Positions 50,565 to 63,564 of a DNA stretch of 64,000 nt are shown in pieces. This DNA is from Ashinkailepas kermadecensis (taxonomy: Eukaryota > Arthropoda > Thecostraca > Neolepadidae). A program made the translations under genes and the position numbers. Numbering within the stretch: the first letter of the stretch is position 1; each line of letters starts with the position of its first letter. The stretch spans positions 832,001-896,000 of the forward strand of contig JAOTOM010005155.1 in assembly GCA_034440615.1 (NCBI GenBank), in the 5' to 3' direction. The notes under the pieces were generated by a model. The model saw nothing but the letters and a program-made list of their open reading frames with translations. It was not told the DNA's origin and ran no database searches.

Positions 50565-50815
50565 TCAATATCAGCGGCGGCCGCAGCGCGGCGCGCCGCC
50601 CGTCGCCGCCAGACCGCGCGCCGCGGGGACACGCAGCGCCGCCCGCAGTGTAAGGCAGCCGATGATGCACACCGCGTATTCGTTACCGGCGCGGCCCGCA
50701 CGTCTGGCGGCACCGATCGGAGCGGACACGCCTGCACGGCGAGCGGTGAAGCGCGGGATGCACGTCAGGCGGCACATAGCGAGCGGTGAAGCGCGGGAGA
50801 GTGTCAATCAGATAC
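50565..50815. promoter_or_regulatory. CpG-rich patch (possible CpG island)
   Basis: CpG is dense by eye (gcggcggccgcagcgcggcg, ccgcgcgccgcggggacacg). A 20-bp direct repeat, gcgagcggtgaagcgcggga, occurs near 50738 and 50779. No TATA box, start codon context or first exon could be supported, so a promoter role is only a possibility. A collapsed old minisatellite is equally likely. Confidence 0.25.
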
Positions 50816-50825
50816 AGACTAGCCG

Positions 50826-51112
50826 ACACCGAGCAGAGGGTCCACCAGACCGTCTGACCACCCGACATGTGGCAGAGGGTCCACCAGACCATCTGACCAC
50901 CCGACATGTGGCAGAGGGTCCACCCGACATGGGGCAGAGGGTCCACTAGACCGCTTAGCCACCAGACATGCGACGAAGGATCCATCAGACCGTCTGGCCA
51001 TCCGACACGGAACAGATGGTTCGCCAGATTGTCTGACCACCTGGAGCGGGACGGAGGGCCCACTCCACCTGACATTGAGCAGAAGTTTCACCAGACCGTC
51101 TGGGCAGTCGAC
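50826..51112. repeat. Minisatellite, 39-bp unit, about 7 degenerate copies
   Basis: Units ggcagagggtccaccagacc plus atctgaccacccgacatgt are clean on the left and diverge to the right (acgaaggatccatcagacc, acagatggttcgccagatt, acggagggcccactccacc, agaagtttcaccagaccgt). One internal unit is shortened. Confidence 0.9.
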
Positions 51113-52936
51113 AGGAGGCAAAGTAATTTTCCGACAAGCTGCAACGACTGATCGACCACGGTCGTACTCCCGAACTCGTGGGGTCATTGTGGTCAAAGCT
51201 ACTGATCTAGCTCATCAGTTCAAACTGTTTGAGATGCCGAGGACATGGAGCAGAAATACGGGATTAATGAGATCAACGTGAATATTTAGACGATTGTGGT
51301 TCGCTGAGCAGCACTCCCATGTGAACACTGCAGCTCCAATTGTGAAATGTGATCGGTCACGTGCATCCGACGAAATACGGACAGACGAAAGGCAACAGGG
51401 CCCACTCCTCTCCATTTCTTGAGGCCCTTCTACGAAGAAAACGAGTTCTTTCTGTCGAATTCCAGAGACCCTGTGGGGAGCAAGCCGACGGTGCAGAGCC
51501 GATAATATCATTGCGTTTTCCGCTCTTACTTACGGGACTCGGCGTGTGCATGCCACCAGTATCAGGCAGCACTATCATTACCAGCCGCCATTGGGGGCGC
51601 CGTCGATAGAAGGCAACAGCTGGGGTACGGGACACTCCTGCTGCAGGCACAGGATCGGGCTCCATGCCGTCAAACGGAACTTATGGATCGCCTGCAGTTT
51701 TGCTCTCTTGACAGCCCGTCAATTAGTTCCCGTCAATGCGTCAAACGTCGCGGAAGTGGAGGAATTTCGGAGAAGCAAGATCTTTGTCGATATTCGGCAC
51801 AAGTGCATTCACAATTGGGGTGCGTGCTCGATATTCGGCCGAGTAGTTCGGCTGCGGAAAGTGTCTCGCATTTCTGCACATGTGCTAGCAAATAGAAATA
51901 CAACCTGAGTTAGCCTAGATGGGGAGAACCTGTGCCTGTAGATATAATTTTTGGATGCGTCAGCTGCTTCGGCTTATTGCACCCAGATTCGCAGAACCTT
52001 TTGCAAATGGGGCTCATCTGTCAAATATGCTGCACGCGTCCAAAGTATAAAAGCACTGTACCTAATTATTGCATTAGCGTAGCTGCGACGCTGTGTCACA
52101 GCCATTTTGTCTCACAATCTCCCAGCTCAATTCATGCCGCATAACGCTCTTTCAACATGACACCCTCCATCCGATTGACACCAGCCAAGCTCACGCCCGG
52201 TCTCGGGGTATTCAGATCGAGTGCATGACGTCAAACCACGTGACTGGCGGCCAGCGCGCTGACCTTGAGACGGTGCTGGCTGGACGGGCACCGACTAAGC
52301 TCAGTCATGATGGCTTTTCGCGAAGCCAAACAATGTGCTTCTTGAAATAAAATATTGTGACTTGAGCTACTGAGTACCAAAATGAAATAGCAGGGCCCAG
52401 CTCCATTTACGACCAATTTGTAATATTTAAGAATCTTCAATAAAACTCTTCCGATTTGATGAAGTCCTATTTTATCCATCAATAACGCAATAAGAAAACT
52501 AGGTCAAAGCAAATTGCTTTTCATGCAAAATGTGAACGCTCTGTTTTATGACGGTTTGAATGTAAGATCCACTTTTTATTGAAGTTCTGAATTGAAGAGC
52601 AGGAAATTAAGCACACACATCGATGAATTTAATGCAGGAATAAAATAGGGTGGAGTGTTCGTCGAATTGAACCAGTCGGATATCATTACCTGCTAATCAA
52701 ATGTGCAGTACCTGTCCGGTTTTCCATGTGTACTCACATTGTGAACTCTGCTTTTTAACGTAAGTGCTTGATTGATGCATCATGCTTGGATGTCTGGAAG
52801 ACGACAGAAGGCACCGCATTTGCCGGCGAAAAGGTATCTTCTGGAAGGGATTGAACATGAACTTTCTCTCACCAGCTTAATTTGAGTAAGTTAACCATGT
52901 ATCATCTGGTATAAAATAAATAAATCAGTAAACAAA
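51113..52936. other. Gene-free sequence
   Basis: No gene or repeat recognised. A 120-codon plus frame (51546-51908) overlaps another in a second phase, and neither has a recognisable domain. Confidence 0.35.
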
Positions 52937-53326
52937 TCAATATGTTAGTGCAGGAGTTGTCAGTTCATGTATTTGGCTACTAGGCTCCTCATTGCAGAAT
53001 GGGCCAAACACTCCTTCGACAAACGGAAATCGTAGCCTACGGCACAGAGGCAAGCATAATACATCAGGAAAGGCGGCAGTCTGCCTGCCGGGTCGTGCAC
53101 AGTGTACGATGCGCTTATCGTCACGAACCCGGATACCGTCAAATGGTCCACTACAGTCAAGACCGTCGGCCGTCAGGTATGGCCTTCCTGATAGCCGACA
53201 TTCCGGACGCCTTCGGTGTGTAGTGTTTTCCAGGCAGATCCCACGCTTAGATATATCTAGTTTCTTCGTTTTCGTTAGAATGCACAGTAGTAGCTTGCTA
53301 AATAACTCACCAAGTACTGACGTCAC
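52937..53326 (-). pseudogene. Possible BEL/Pao-type integrase fragment
   Basis: The minus-strand frame contains ECRLSGRPYLTADGLDCSGP followed by FDGIRVRDDKR. In BEL/Pao retrotransposon integrases the first catalytic Asp lies in a GxDxFGPF-like motif preceded by a proline/aromatic/Thr segment and followed by a charged stretch with KR (recalled family pattern). The match covers about 30 residues only. The rest of the 129-codon frame and a second frame beside it do not extend it clearly, and no protease, RT or LTRs were found. It may be chance. Confidence 0.3.
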
Positions 53327-55169
53327 GAATCAACAGCAACCCACCAGCGAACGCAATTAACGCACAACTGACTCCTGAGTTGTCTACCTGAGAAGCTAAT
53401 ACTACATACATGTAGTATCAGCATGTAGTTGTTGGCCAGGTGGAAGATGAAGAGTTGGGGAATATTAAATGCATATTGGGTACTTGAGATTGGCGAACTG
53501 TGTACAAGAGACATTACAAAGTTTGTTTATAGACTGCGTAATGCGGGGAACTGGGGGAGGTGCTCACCAAAATTTTGTGAAATTTATAATTACGCCTATG
53601 ACCCTGCATGGAATAATCAACCTAGCAGCTCTCTTGTCCAAACATCAAAACTCCTTGGGAATGGCAATTTCCAGATGGGGCCTCCCCCATCACGAAAATG
53701 TTTCCCTTCTCCCCCGGGATATCAGGAGTTAAAGATAGATGAAGGTATTTAAAAGCCGGCTAAGGAGATATCAATGTAAAACTAGCAATACCAGCCAGGC
53801 CTCGTCTACATATAAGCTGCGGACCATGCCCCCTTCCCATGGGCGTAGGAACGGTGTTGGGGAGGGGGGGGGGGCAGCGGCCTTCCAAACATTGAAAAGT
53901 TTATCATTGGCCGTATGGGCGTTGTAAGAAGAAATCGACTTCAAAATGGCCCTTGCGCCCTCCACCACCGACTTCGAGACAATTCTTGCACCATCGATCC
54001 TTTCCACCAGTGCCCAATTGTCACTAGTTTAACATCACGTGGGTGGAGGAGAGACGGAGTCGGGTTTCCTCGGATAGTGATCGCAGTGATCCAGTGCTGC
54101 GCAGCCCCCCCCGATCAAAACTCATTCGAAGGGACCCGGTCAGGAAGAGTTTGATTGCTAAGAAAAGTATGATACCGAAGTCTTTAAGGCCGGAACCAAT
54201 TTTAAGTGATTCAACTGAAATATTATTATATGTTAATGCACAATCAGCATGCAAATCAGTAATGCATATGCCAGCTATTATCAATACCTTTCGTCTACGG
54301 TATTTACTATTGCCAGCGTCGTCTCTCCTGCAGTAAATGCAAAGAAGTGAATGGAGAAAATACCCTCGCCTTGGTGAAGGTAACTACCAATCGCAACACG
54401 ACCATGCTTCATACGTGGAGTTGTCATGTGGAGCATAGTACATTAGTACATCTTTAACTTGACAACTAGCCGTACATTATCGGTATTCACTGTAAATTAG
54501 ACCCAATTTTCTTCCATAATTGTATTAATATACACCATAGCAAAGCATCCCTAGGCAAAGTCTAGGAACTTTTGCAAAAGTAAACTATTTGAAGCTGAGA
54601 AGTCTTTCTTATGATTAAATGAACAGTCAATTCATGAGCTGCTCATTTAATCTTCTTAACATTATATTTGTTGGGTTTAAAATGTCTTACATTTTCATGA
54701 ACTTGAGCTCAGGTCTAATTACTTCTTGGTGAAGAAAGAATGACTTAAAACGATGTAACAATCGTTGTGAACGTTCCAAACGCCTAATCGTCGGTCCGGC
54801 CAGCCGGGTCGGGCTGCGCAGATACACTTTGCCGCACGTACACGGGGTCGACCAGTTCGGTCTTTGCCCTCACTCGTAACGGAAGGCGGCTCTGGACTCC
54901 CTGCCACGTGCTGAAGAGCTCACCAGCCCGCAGGTCATCACCCCAGGCTGAAGGTTCGCCAACAGCGGTTGGAAGAATAATGAGCGCCGCACGAATCTGA
55001 CTGGCCGGCCCGCGTCCTCTGACTTATTAGTCGCCCATGCTGGGGATGGGGGGACGGGGAGGGGTCCGCAAGCGCGTGCAGCGGTCGCTGTGCGTCGCTC
55101 CGTTATCACATTGTTGGCGTTACAGGGCAGCTACAAGGGCGTCTGGCGTTGACGTCCGTCTGTAATGGG
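53327..55169. other. Gene-free sequence with a possible hAT-type end
   Basis: At 53838-53876 catgggcgtaggaacggtg followed by a G-run resembles a G-rich hAT-type terminus, but no partner end was seen. CpG is raised at 54780-55130. No gene was recognised. Confidence 0.35.
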
Positions 55170-55367
55170 CCTCCAGACCCACCAGCCCCCAGACCCACCA
55201 GCCTCCAGACCCACCAGCCTCCAGACCCACCAGCATCCAGACCCACCAGCCTCCAGACCCACCAGCCTCCAGACCCACCAGCATCCAGACCCACCAGCCT
55301 CCAGACCCACCAGCCTCCAGACCCACCAGCATCCAGACCCACCAGCCTCCAGACCCACCAGCCTCCA
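55170..55367. repeat. Minisatellite, 16-bp unit in 48-bp higher-order trimers
   Basis: The unit agacccaccagcctcc repeats about 12 times. Every third unit has gcatcc in place of gcctcc, so the array is really four copies of a 48-bp trimer. Since 48 is a multiple of three, each frame gives a regular peptide repeat. No gene is implied. Confidence 0.97.
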
Positions 55368-56236
55368 AATCAACATGGCGTCACAATCCATCTCTGTCGA
55401 ATAGATTTGCGGGGAATTAGCAAGGCCCTTTATAACCGCCCAGTAATTTAATGTGTGTATTGCATTTTGATCGTATTTGGCAGAGTGAGTTACTTTAAGT
55501 ATTTGATTTACGTGAAGCGAGAACTTTCTGGTCCCTTACGCAGTCGTTCTTGTTTTGGGGATCAACTTCCCCATAATACTACTTCATATGGTGAAAACTG
55601 TACAGCAAAACAGTTTTGTTGGCTATCTTTCACCTATATCATGGATGAGTGTGCTTGTAGTTAGGCAATGGGATAGTCTTTTCTCCTTCCCTACATATGT
55701 TCATGTTTTCGTCATAGATTGAATTGCTGAAGCTACCAGTATCTGAAACATTAATTGCATCCCAACGTGATGGAAGTTTGTTTTTGGTTAGAACAAACTC
55801 CACAGACACAAGAAACTCGACCTATGCTTTCCGACCTCATTGGAGGGGCTTGAACTTCTCCAATATTCGTCTGGGCATACTAAACGTTTTTTATATTTAT
55901 TTTAACATGGGACACCAAAGGCCTCCATCTTTACCGGCTATTACACTCCTAGCTTCCATTATCAGCCCAAGTCTTGCTCCAAAGCTCCGGTCGCGTGTGC
56001 GCTACAATACTTTTTGTATAAAGCTCCATTGTTTATGCGCATAATGTAATCTTATTATAATAAGACAAGATAGCAATGATGTCAGGAATCATCCTTGCAG
56101 TGCTTACTGCAGGCGTTTCGTTGGATGTATGATAGCTTGTGCTATCTTATCTTTAAAATGAATGATTGAGTCGTACATCAGGTCAGACCAGCATGACAAA
56201 AATGTTAGAATGCATTTAATATAAATGAGTTCTATG
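55368..56236. other. Gene-free sequence
   Basis: No gene, RNA or element recognised. Confidence 0.4.
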
Positions 56237-56312
56237 ATCCCTGTTTTTGAACGAATATTAAGATTACTTCAGGCAACATATTACGATTGAAGTTGGTAAG
56301 TCTAAAAACAAA
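56237..56312 (+). repeat. Dispersed ~75-bp repeat, copy 1
   Basis: Starts atccctgtttttgaacgaat and runs through gaagttggtaagtctaa. It is closely matched by copy 2 at 56712-56788 and more loosely by copy 3 at about 56890-56955. Flanking sequence is not shared. Confidence 0.9.
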
Positions 56313-56711
56313 CATCTGGCACATATTTCTGAGCTTTGACCCAATCAGGGTAAGGTGCCTATAGGAAACGACGAGCTGGACGAACGACAAGTGTTAAAAA
56401 TGCGGGTGAGGTCGTATATCCATGTACGTATATCAGTCATAAGACGCATTTTAAGAGCTCATTCAGGAGCACGTTTTCAAGCACGCATGCAGAGATGAAT
56501 TGACATTTGATGGCATGCATTCATGAACTTGCATTATTAAAAGCAGAAATAAGTACACCATCCTTCCCTGGACCTGAACTCCAGACCCCGGATGCAAATG
56601 AAAGACAGTACCCATTTGATGATAGACCCAGACCGTCCGGGATGGATGGTGAATGTCGGCTGTGGTGTGAGGTCTATGGCTAACTGCTAACGCTCGCAAG
56701 TATTGCCGCAA
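56313..56711. other. Gene-free spacer between repeat copies
   Basis: Nothing recognised. Confidence 0.4.
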
Positions 56712-56788
56712 ATCCCTGTTTTTGAACGAATATTAAGAGTACTTCAGACGAAATATTATGTGTGAAGTTGGTAAATCTAAGAACAAAA
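56712..56788 (+). repeat. Dispersed ~75-bp repeat, copy 2
   Basis: atccctgtttttgaacgaat, then attaagagtacttcagacga and gaagttggtaaatctaagaa. It differs from copy 1 by a handful of substitutions and a one-base length change. Confidence 0.9.
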
Positions 56789-56889
56789 TAGCAGATCTAG
56801 ACCTGAGTGGGAAAAGTACAATTGCGCATGCAGTATTGCGACATGAATTGCTGTTCAATGTTGCCTGCTAGCGGATATGCAGCCATGAG

Positions 56890-56955
56890 CCTCTTTCTTT
56901 GAACAAAGATTGGGAGCACTTCATTTATAATGCTGGGATGAAATGGGTAAGAATC
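56890..56955 (+). repeat. Dispersed ~75-bp repeat, diverged copy 3
   Basis: cctctttctttgaacaaaga, then ttgggagcacttcatttata and gatgaaatgggtaagaatc follow the same order as copies 1 and 2 with many changes. Confidence 0.5.
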
Positions 56956-57049
56956 AGAATTAAAGGCGAACGCTTGAATCCGACTGAATTAATCGTAACT
57001 GCAAACGCTGTAACCATACGTTATGACAGTTTCAAAGGCGTGTCTGTCG

Positions 57050-57415
57050 AGCCCAAGTCGGCCAGACTGGGCCGGGTCACTCCGGGCCGGAATGGGTCGG
57101 ACTGGGCCGGGCCACTCCGGTCCGGGTTGGTCTGGACTGGGCCGACTAGACCGGGCCACTCCGGGCCGGGTTGGGCCGGGTTGGGCCGGGTTTGTCCGGA
57201 CTGGACCGGGCCACTCCGGACCGGACTGGGCCAGGTTGGGTCTGACTGGGCCTGACTGGGCCGGGTCACTCCGGGCCGGAATGGGCCGGACTGGGCCGGA
57301 CTAGACCAGGCCACTCCGGGCTAGATTGGGCCGGATTAGGTCGGACTGGGCCGGGCCACTCCTGGCCGGGCTGTACCAGATTGGACCGGACTGGGCCGGA
57401 CTAAGCCGGGCCACT
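57050..57415. repeat. Degenerate GGGCC-rich minisatellite
   Basis: Ten-base words such as gggccggact, gggccgggcc and actccgggcc recur in irregular blocks. A larger block, actgggccgggccactccgg, recurs about every 40-50 bp. The array ends at aagccgggccactaagatg. Confidence 0.85.
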
Positions 57416-57879
57416 AAGATGAGCCTGTGGACTTACACACCATATCCACCGGAATAAACTCGCTCGGGTTTAATCTTCGCTCGAAGTTAATTGCCACGGG
57501 TTCCGATCATCAAATCTGCGTAAATGCAATACGAGAGAAGTCGAATGCATTGGTTGGCTGTGCCGGGACGTCGGAGGGCTGATCAGCTGAAACTTGTCCT
57601 AGTGCATTGGTAAATGTTTAGGGACTTATTCACAAGATAATGAGCTGGAAAGTGTATAGCTTATGGTGCTAATTATGGTTATGCTTTATTGTTATTTTTA
57701 TTATTCATATTTCCTCTAATTTATTCGGCCTAATTTATCTCGAATATATCCAGTCTTGAATTCCTCATTTGACTTTTACCTAGAAATCATAAAAGGCGCA
57801 GAGCATGCACAGGGCCTAATCTGCAAGCTATGGCACACGAACGGATAAGGTGACCATGAACAGCTAAATGTAAATGGCC
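57416..57879. other. Gene-free A/T-rich sequence
   Basis: Nothing recognised. Confidence 0.4.
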
Positions 57880-58100
57880 GTCTCGAGCCGTGTCCACAGC
57901 GGCCGACCCGGCTGGGCCTGGCGGTACGAGACCCTGGAGGCTAGGCTGTGCCGAGCCGTGCGCGCATTGTGATTGGTTGTTATATGGACACGTGGTAGCG
58001 GCGGCCGGGTTCGATGGAGGTCGAGGGGAGCTGGGAACGGAAGACGGAGGTGGACGCAGGCCAGACGTCTCGCCAGGCGAGGGAAGTGACAAGTGTCGAG
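57880..58100. promoter_or_regulatory. CpG-rich patch with inverted CCAAT and E-box
   Basis: CpG is raised by eye. gattggttg (CCAAT box on the minus strand) lies at 57970-57978 and cacgtgg at 57989-57995. There is no TATA box or supported exon on either side. A promoter is possible but unproven. Confidence 0.2.
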
Positions 58101-59524
<1,424 letters not shown>

Positions 59525-59595
59525 ACAAAACAGCAGCTTCGAACCCACAATCTTTCTGTGAAGAGTCGATCGTCATGACGGCAAAGCCACCACGA
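59525..59595 (-). pseudogene. tRNA-like remnant related to the one at 2369-2439
   Basis: The minus strand reads GTGGTGGCTTTGCCGTCATG, then CTCTTCACAGAAAGATTGTG and GGTTCGAAGC. The block GAAAGATTGTGGGTTCGA differs by one base from GAAAGGTTGTGGGTTCGA in the tRNA-like sequence at 2.4 kb. The box A and both arms are badly paired. This fits a decayed copy of the same tRNA-derived family. Confidence 0.35.
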
Positions 59596-59687
59596 CGTCA
59601 GAGGATCTCCACTTGGCCGCAAAAAAAACCATTTTACCTTAGTGTGACAACACACTTTCAATGCTGGGTACACCTTGAAACTAGCTG

Positions 59688-59795
59688 CAGTGGCGGATCC
59701 ACAACATATGAAAACTATCCACGAATTCCCTCAGCGTAATTGAAGGGATCTATTCATTTCTGGTCCCCCTAAATATAATCCGCATCCCGGGTACA
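59688..59795. mobile_element. Possible short hAT-derived fragment
   Basis: cagtggcggatccacaac at 59688 resembles a common hAT terminus (recalled pattern). About 80 bp on, ggtccccctaaatataatcc and gcatcccgg (59761-59790), read on the other strand, has the similar core GCGGATTATATTTAGGGGG. The two could be ends of a tiny or collapsed element. No target-site duplication is clear. Confidence 0.3.
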
Positions 59796-60822
59796 GTATA
59801 TTCGGAAATCAAATAATTGTGAAAGATAAATTCGCATTTCACGTTGCACATGTTTTTTTTGCAAGAAGTTAATTGGTCTCACTCAAACCATTCACAACGT
59901 TGCATTGCTTAAAGGTAGAATAAACTTATTCATATATCATGATGCTGCAACTATCTTTATAAACTTTGAATTTCAATATACAGTTTTAATACCACCTTCC
60001 CACGAAGCAGGATTGATTAGATCCACCTTTCGCTGGATGGCAATGGTTTACACTTGGTCAGGATCAGAACGTACCCTGGCAATAATGCAAAGAGATCGAC
60101 TATCTACTTTGGGCAGGCTTAATAACGCGGAGAGGAGTTTTTTTTGTGTTGGACGAATAGGGAATGCCGGAAATGCAGGCGATGAAGAACAAAACGAAAA
60201 CACAGGAGGAGGATGACAAAACAAAGCAGACTGTGCGCCACATGTGTCCGGAATATAAGACTGAGATACGTACCACGAGTTGAATGGAAAATCAACCAAA
60301 CAAAAGTGAATAAGCTTGCGTTCGTATTACTCGGACTGCAGACGCGTCATGGAAACTGCAATGCCGCAGCAATTCCAATTTTGGTCTGTGTTAGGCTGTC
60401 CCGCAAGCCACGGAACGTCAATGCTACTGCGTGAACTTACCTGATCGTGTTTCGGCCTTTGAAAATCAACGTCACCTCAGCGTACGCATATGCCGTGGTG
60501 TTGATTTTGTGTCGGCCAGTATTTCGCGAAGCCCTGCAGGCCGCTTTAGATGTACATCATCATCATCGTGCCATCCTCCATGTTGTCCCAAGCCGCGACA
60601 TCAAGTCGGAAGCCAGTAGGCTTTCAAGGAAAGCCTGGCTGTGCTTCATCTATCCGGAATGCATATCAGATTAGCAAACTTTACGGAACTGCCGCAATCA
60701 TCGCTAACGACGTTTAATAAACAAGCTTCTGTTGCGTTCGAAATTCATTTGTCACAATTTCCCTGCTCCCCGGGTTATTATCCCACCCGCAATACGACAC
60801 CAAGCCTGAATAAAGCCGACAT
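59796..60822. other. Gene-free sequence
   Basis: No gene recognised; open frames on both strands lack domains. Confidence 0.4.
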
Positions 60823-60825
60823 CAG

Positions 60826-61125
60826 ACAGAGTATGAGCCAATATTGGCGGCGCGTCGGCAGGTATGAGCCACAGCGCGAGCGGCGGCGGCGACGACAAAC
60901 AGCCATCAGCCAATCAGGAGGCGGCATCCGGTGGCGGCGGCCGTCCTTCCGCCGATGGTGACGGAGAGTCAGTATGGAAGTGGCGGTCGGGCGGGTCGGG
61001 TGCGCGCGTGCGTCGGCACATGTGCACCTGAGAGGTATTGTGACAAGTGTGGGCAGATCCGACTGGGTGAAACTGTACCTGGCGGCGATGGTATAGGGGA
61101 GAAGGATCAACATAAACACAGGTAA
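60826..61125 (+). promoter_or_regulatory. CpG/CCAAT-rich patch with a 55-codon open frame and a possible splice donor
   Basis: ccaatattgg (60838-60847) and agccaatcag (60908-60917, a good NF-Y-type CCAAT box) lie in a CpG-dense stretch. An ATG at 60864 opens a 55-codon frame (to the stop ending at 61031) beginning MSHSASGGGDDKQPSANQEA, whose Ser/Gly/Asp-rich composition is common in disordered N-termini. The sequence acag|gtaaat near 61118-61126 could be a splice donor in another frame. None of these is decisive. If real, this would be a first exon with a CpG promoter; otherwise it is a chance G/C patch. Confidence 0.2.
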
Positions 61126-61810
61126 ATGAACGGCGGAAGCCAAATGCCCACTTAAGAAATCTTTTTAGAGTTCAGAAGATAAATATATGACTCTATGTTT
61201 GCCTTTAAAAAGCAAAATACGTCAGGCACATGACTCCCTTGGCCACTTCTCTGGGGGCGTCATTGGCAAGGGAACAATTTTGTTGTGTTTTTTTACGGAA
61301 GTAAAGCTTCCTAGCGATTGCACATGAGCCCATTGATTGTGTGGACCCCGAACATGGTGCTTCGGATCATCTGTAATAATGAACATGTCTTGGTTTGGTT
61401 TCTTAGTGTGTGCAATATCGGAAATGTGCAGGGATGCCGTCCACAGAACCTTTAGTGCCAACACCAAAATCAGAAATGGTGCTGGTAGAGTATATAATGT
61501 GGGAAATGCACCTAGTTTATGTTTAGTAGCAGATACAAATATAGGTGTCTTTAGTTGGCTGCTGAACAACTTCATCTCAGCGTCACTACAGCGACACGCA
61601 TATATCACTTATTTCCGAATATATGAACCGATTCGTATATGATGTTCACATGGGCGCCTGATTTAGCCAGGTCCGAACACTATTTCCCTATCACATCACT
61701 GCGGAAAATAGCAACGATACACAACCGAATGAATTACTTGCAGAACCTGATGTGGAGACCCGGCTTCCCGCCATGAGCAACGGCTTCCCGCCATGAGCAA
61801 CGTGTAGTTT
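61126..61810. other. Gene-free sequence with a 20-bp duplication
   Basis: cggcttcccgccatgagcaa is tandemly duplicated at 61761-61800. Overlapping open frames on both strands at 61222-61642 have no recognisable domain. Confidence 0.4.
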
Positions 61811-62155
61811 CCCTGCAGCTCCGTGCTACCTCAGTTGCGGTTCCACAGTCAATCTATCACAAGTTTGAGCAGGGTCAGAAGCATGGCTTTTCCTTGCATA
61901 TTGGTCATACAGAACATTATCCTCCCGACAAAATTATCGATTCCTTTTTACCAGAAGATGAATGGAGTTGTTTGAAGATACCTCGAACTGTTCGCTGAGC
62001 ATGTCCGAAACTGGCTGAAGAGTACAAAAATGGTTTATCGACGTCAGAAGCAGAGGAGAACTATCCTCTCCAACCTGGAACACCGCCTAAAATGTCCCTC
62101 TTCAAATCCAGGATTTCAAGACCTAATTCCAACCTTGCGTATTGCCATGTAAGAC
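61811..62155 (+). pseudogene. Unrecognised coding-like stretch with one stop
   Basis: One plus-strand frame (tcc ctg cag from 61810) stays open for about 115 codons except for a TGA at 61996-61998. It reads PQSIYHKFEQGQKHGFSLHI, then SFLPEDEWSCLKIPRTVR, stop, then LAEEYKNGLSTSEAEENYPL and QPGTPPKMSLFKSRISRP. The composition (balanced, with Trp, Tyr and Pro motifs) looks more protein-like than neighbouring frames, but I do not recognise the family. It could be a decayed exon, a processed pseudogene or a transposon fragment. Confidence 0.3.
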
Positions 62156-63564
62156 ATACTACCGCGGATTATGTGACTTCCTATGGCAGTTGAGCACAAC
62201 TACTTTTCAGAATGCTGAATCTTCCAACTGCCAATGTGGAATAATTACGTGAAGAATAAAGCTGTACCACTGTGCGGTCAAAACCAACGCAATACGAACT
62301 TATCGGAATCATTTGTAGGCAGAGCCAAAGTAATCATGCACATTTGTGTGAATGGAAAAGGCAGTGCACATGGTGGACGCCTCGCTACATCTGCACGGTG
62401 GAGGTGCCGTTATTGTGCGGCCGTTTTTAGGACCACGGAGTGGTGGTCGTATCGCATATAATTGGCTTCGTCTCGCTCGTGTCATATTCTGTTCTCTTGT
62501 CGGAAGCATCATCTATCTCTACCCACCAGTAGCGACGCTTCCACGAAGACAGCTTAAGCATTTCCTGACATACATTTTCTTTGATGCCTCTTGAAATTGT
62601 ACTACCTGTGTTTGCTATTATTGAAAAATTAGAGACGTTTCTCTACATTCAACTCTGAAACATGCGTATCACCGCCGATAATGGGCATGCAATAACTAAG
62701 CTTACCCTCCACAATTATCGGTTGTTTACGAGAAAGATGCATTTTAGTATGTCGCCTTGTAGTGTATATCCTCACTAAATCAACGGGGACATATCGGTAA
62801 CGTGACTGGACTACGGTAAGTTTCATACTGCTTCACTATTTTCACGAAAGAGTTTATTTCGGTTTATTGTTACAGGTGTTTTATTTATCTAAAAAACAAA
62901 GTGTGGTTTGAGCTATTCATGATCCATCTAATCAGAAGAGCAGTTATTTTGCATGCAGCATGATATTCCGTACAGTCATGTACCTTGGTTTCAATGCTGC
63001 CGTCCATACAGCTCAACAGGTTGGCACTACACTGGGCTGATGTTTCATGACTTGCAAATGATCTGAATATGTCTTGTCACGTGATTAGTAACAGGCTATT
63101 TCGATTCAATCACGTGATATAGTTAGCTAGCGATTCCTTGACTAGTCTCTAGTTGTTGCTGGGCTTGCAAGTCGCGAAAACTTCGGATATATGTGTTGTG
63201 TTGGAGGTGCCCTGAGGAAGGGAAGCAGGATGAATACCGTATTTGCCTGGTCCGCCTCGGCGTGCTTGAGGGCCAGGAGCCGCCCCTGCCACCCACTGCC
63301 GGCCTCCTGGCGACATCTCCGCCACCGTCACAAACATGCGCCGCTTCAGATTGCGACGGCGCCGAAGAGATACACGCCGCTCCCACAGCTAACTGAGACT
63401 CCCCCGAGGCACGCGCGTCGAAACTGTTTACGTAAACATAGCTGCTATCCAATTCAGCCTGGCTGTGCTAAACACACGACGCTGCATTGAAAAGAAACGC
63501 CAAGATTTGTCCACGTACTGGCGATGAAGGGGATATGTTCACTTTTGAATGATGACAATAGACT
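62156..63564. other. Gene-free sequence
   Basis: No gene recognised. A G/C-rich patch at 63215-63420 has open frames on both strands without domains. Confidence 0.35.

Noticed and set aside
61222..61642. Overlapping open frames of 101 and 128 codons on opposite strands
   Set aside because: Neither shows a domain or coding-like features that would favour it over the other.
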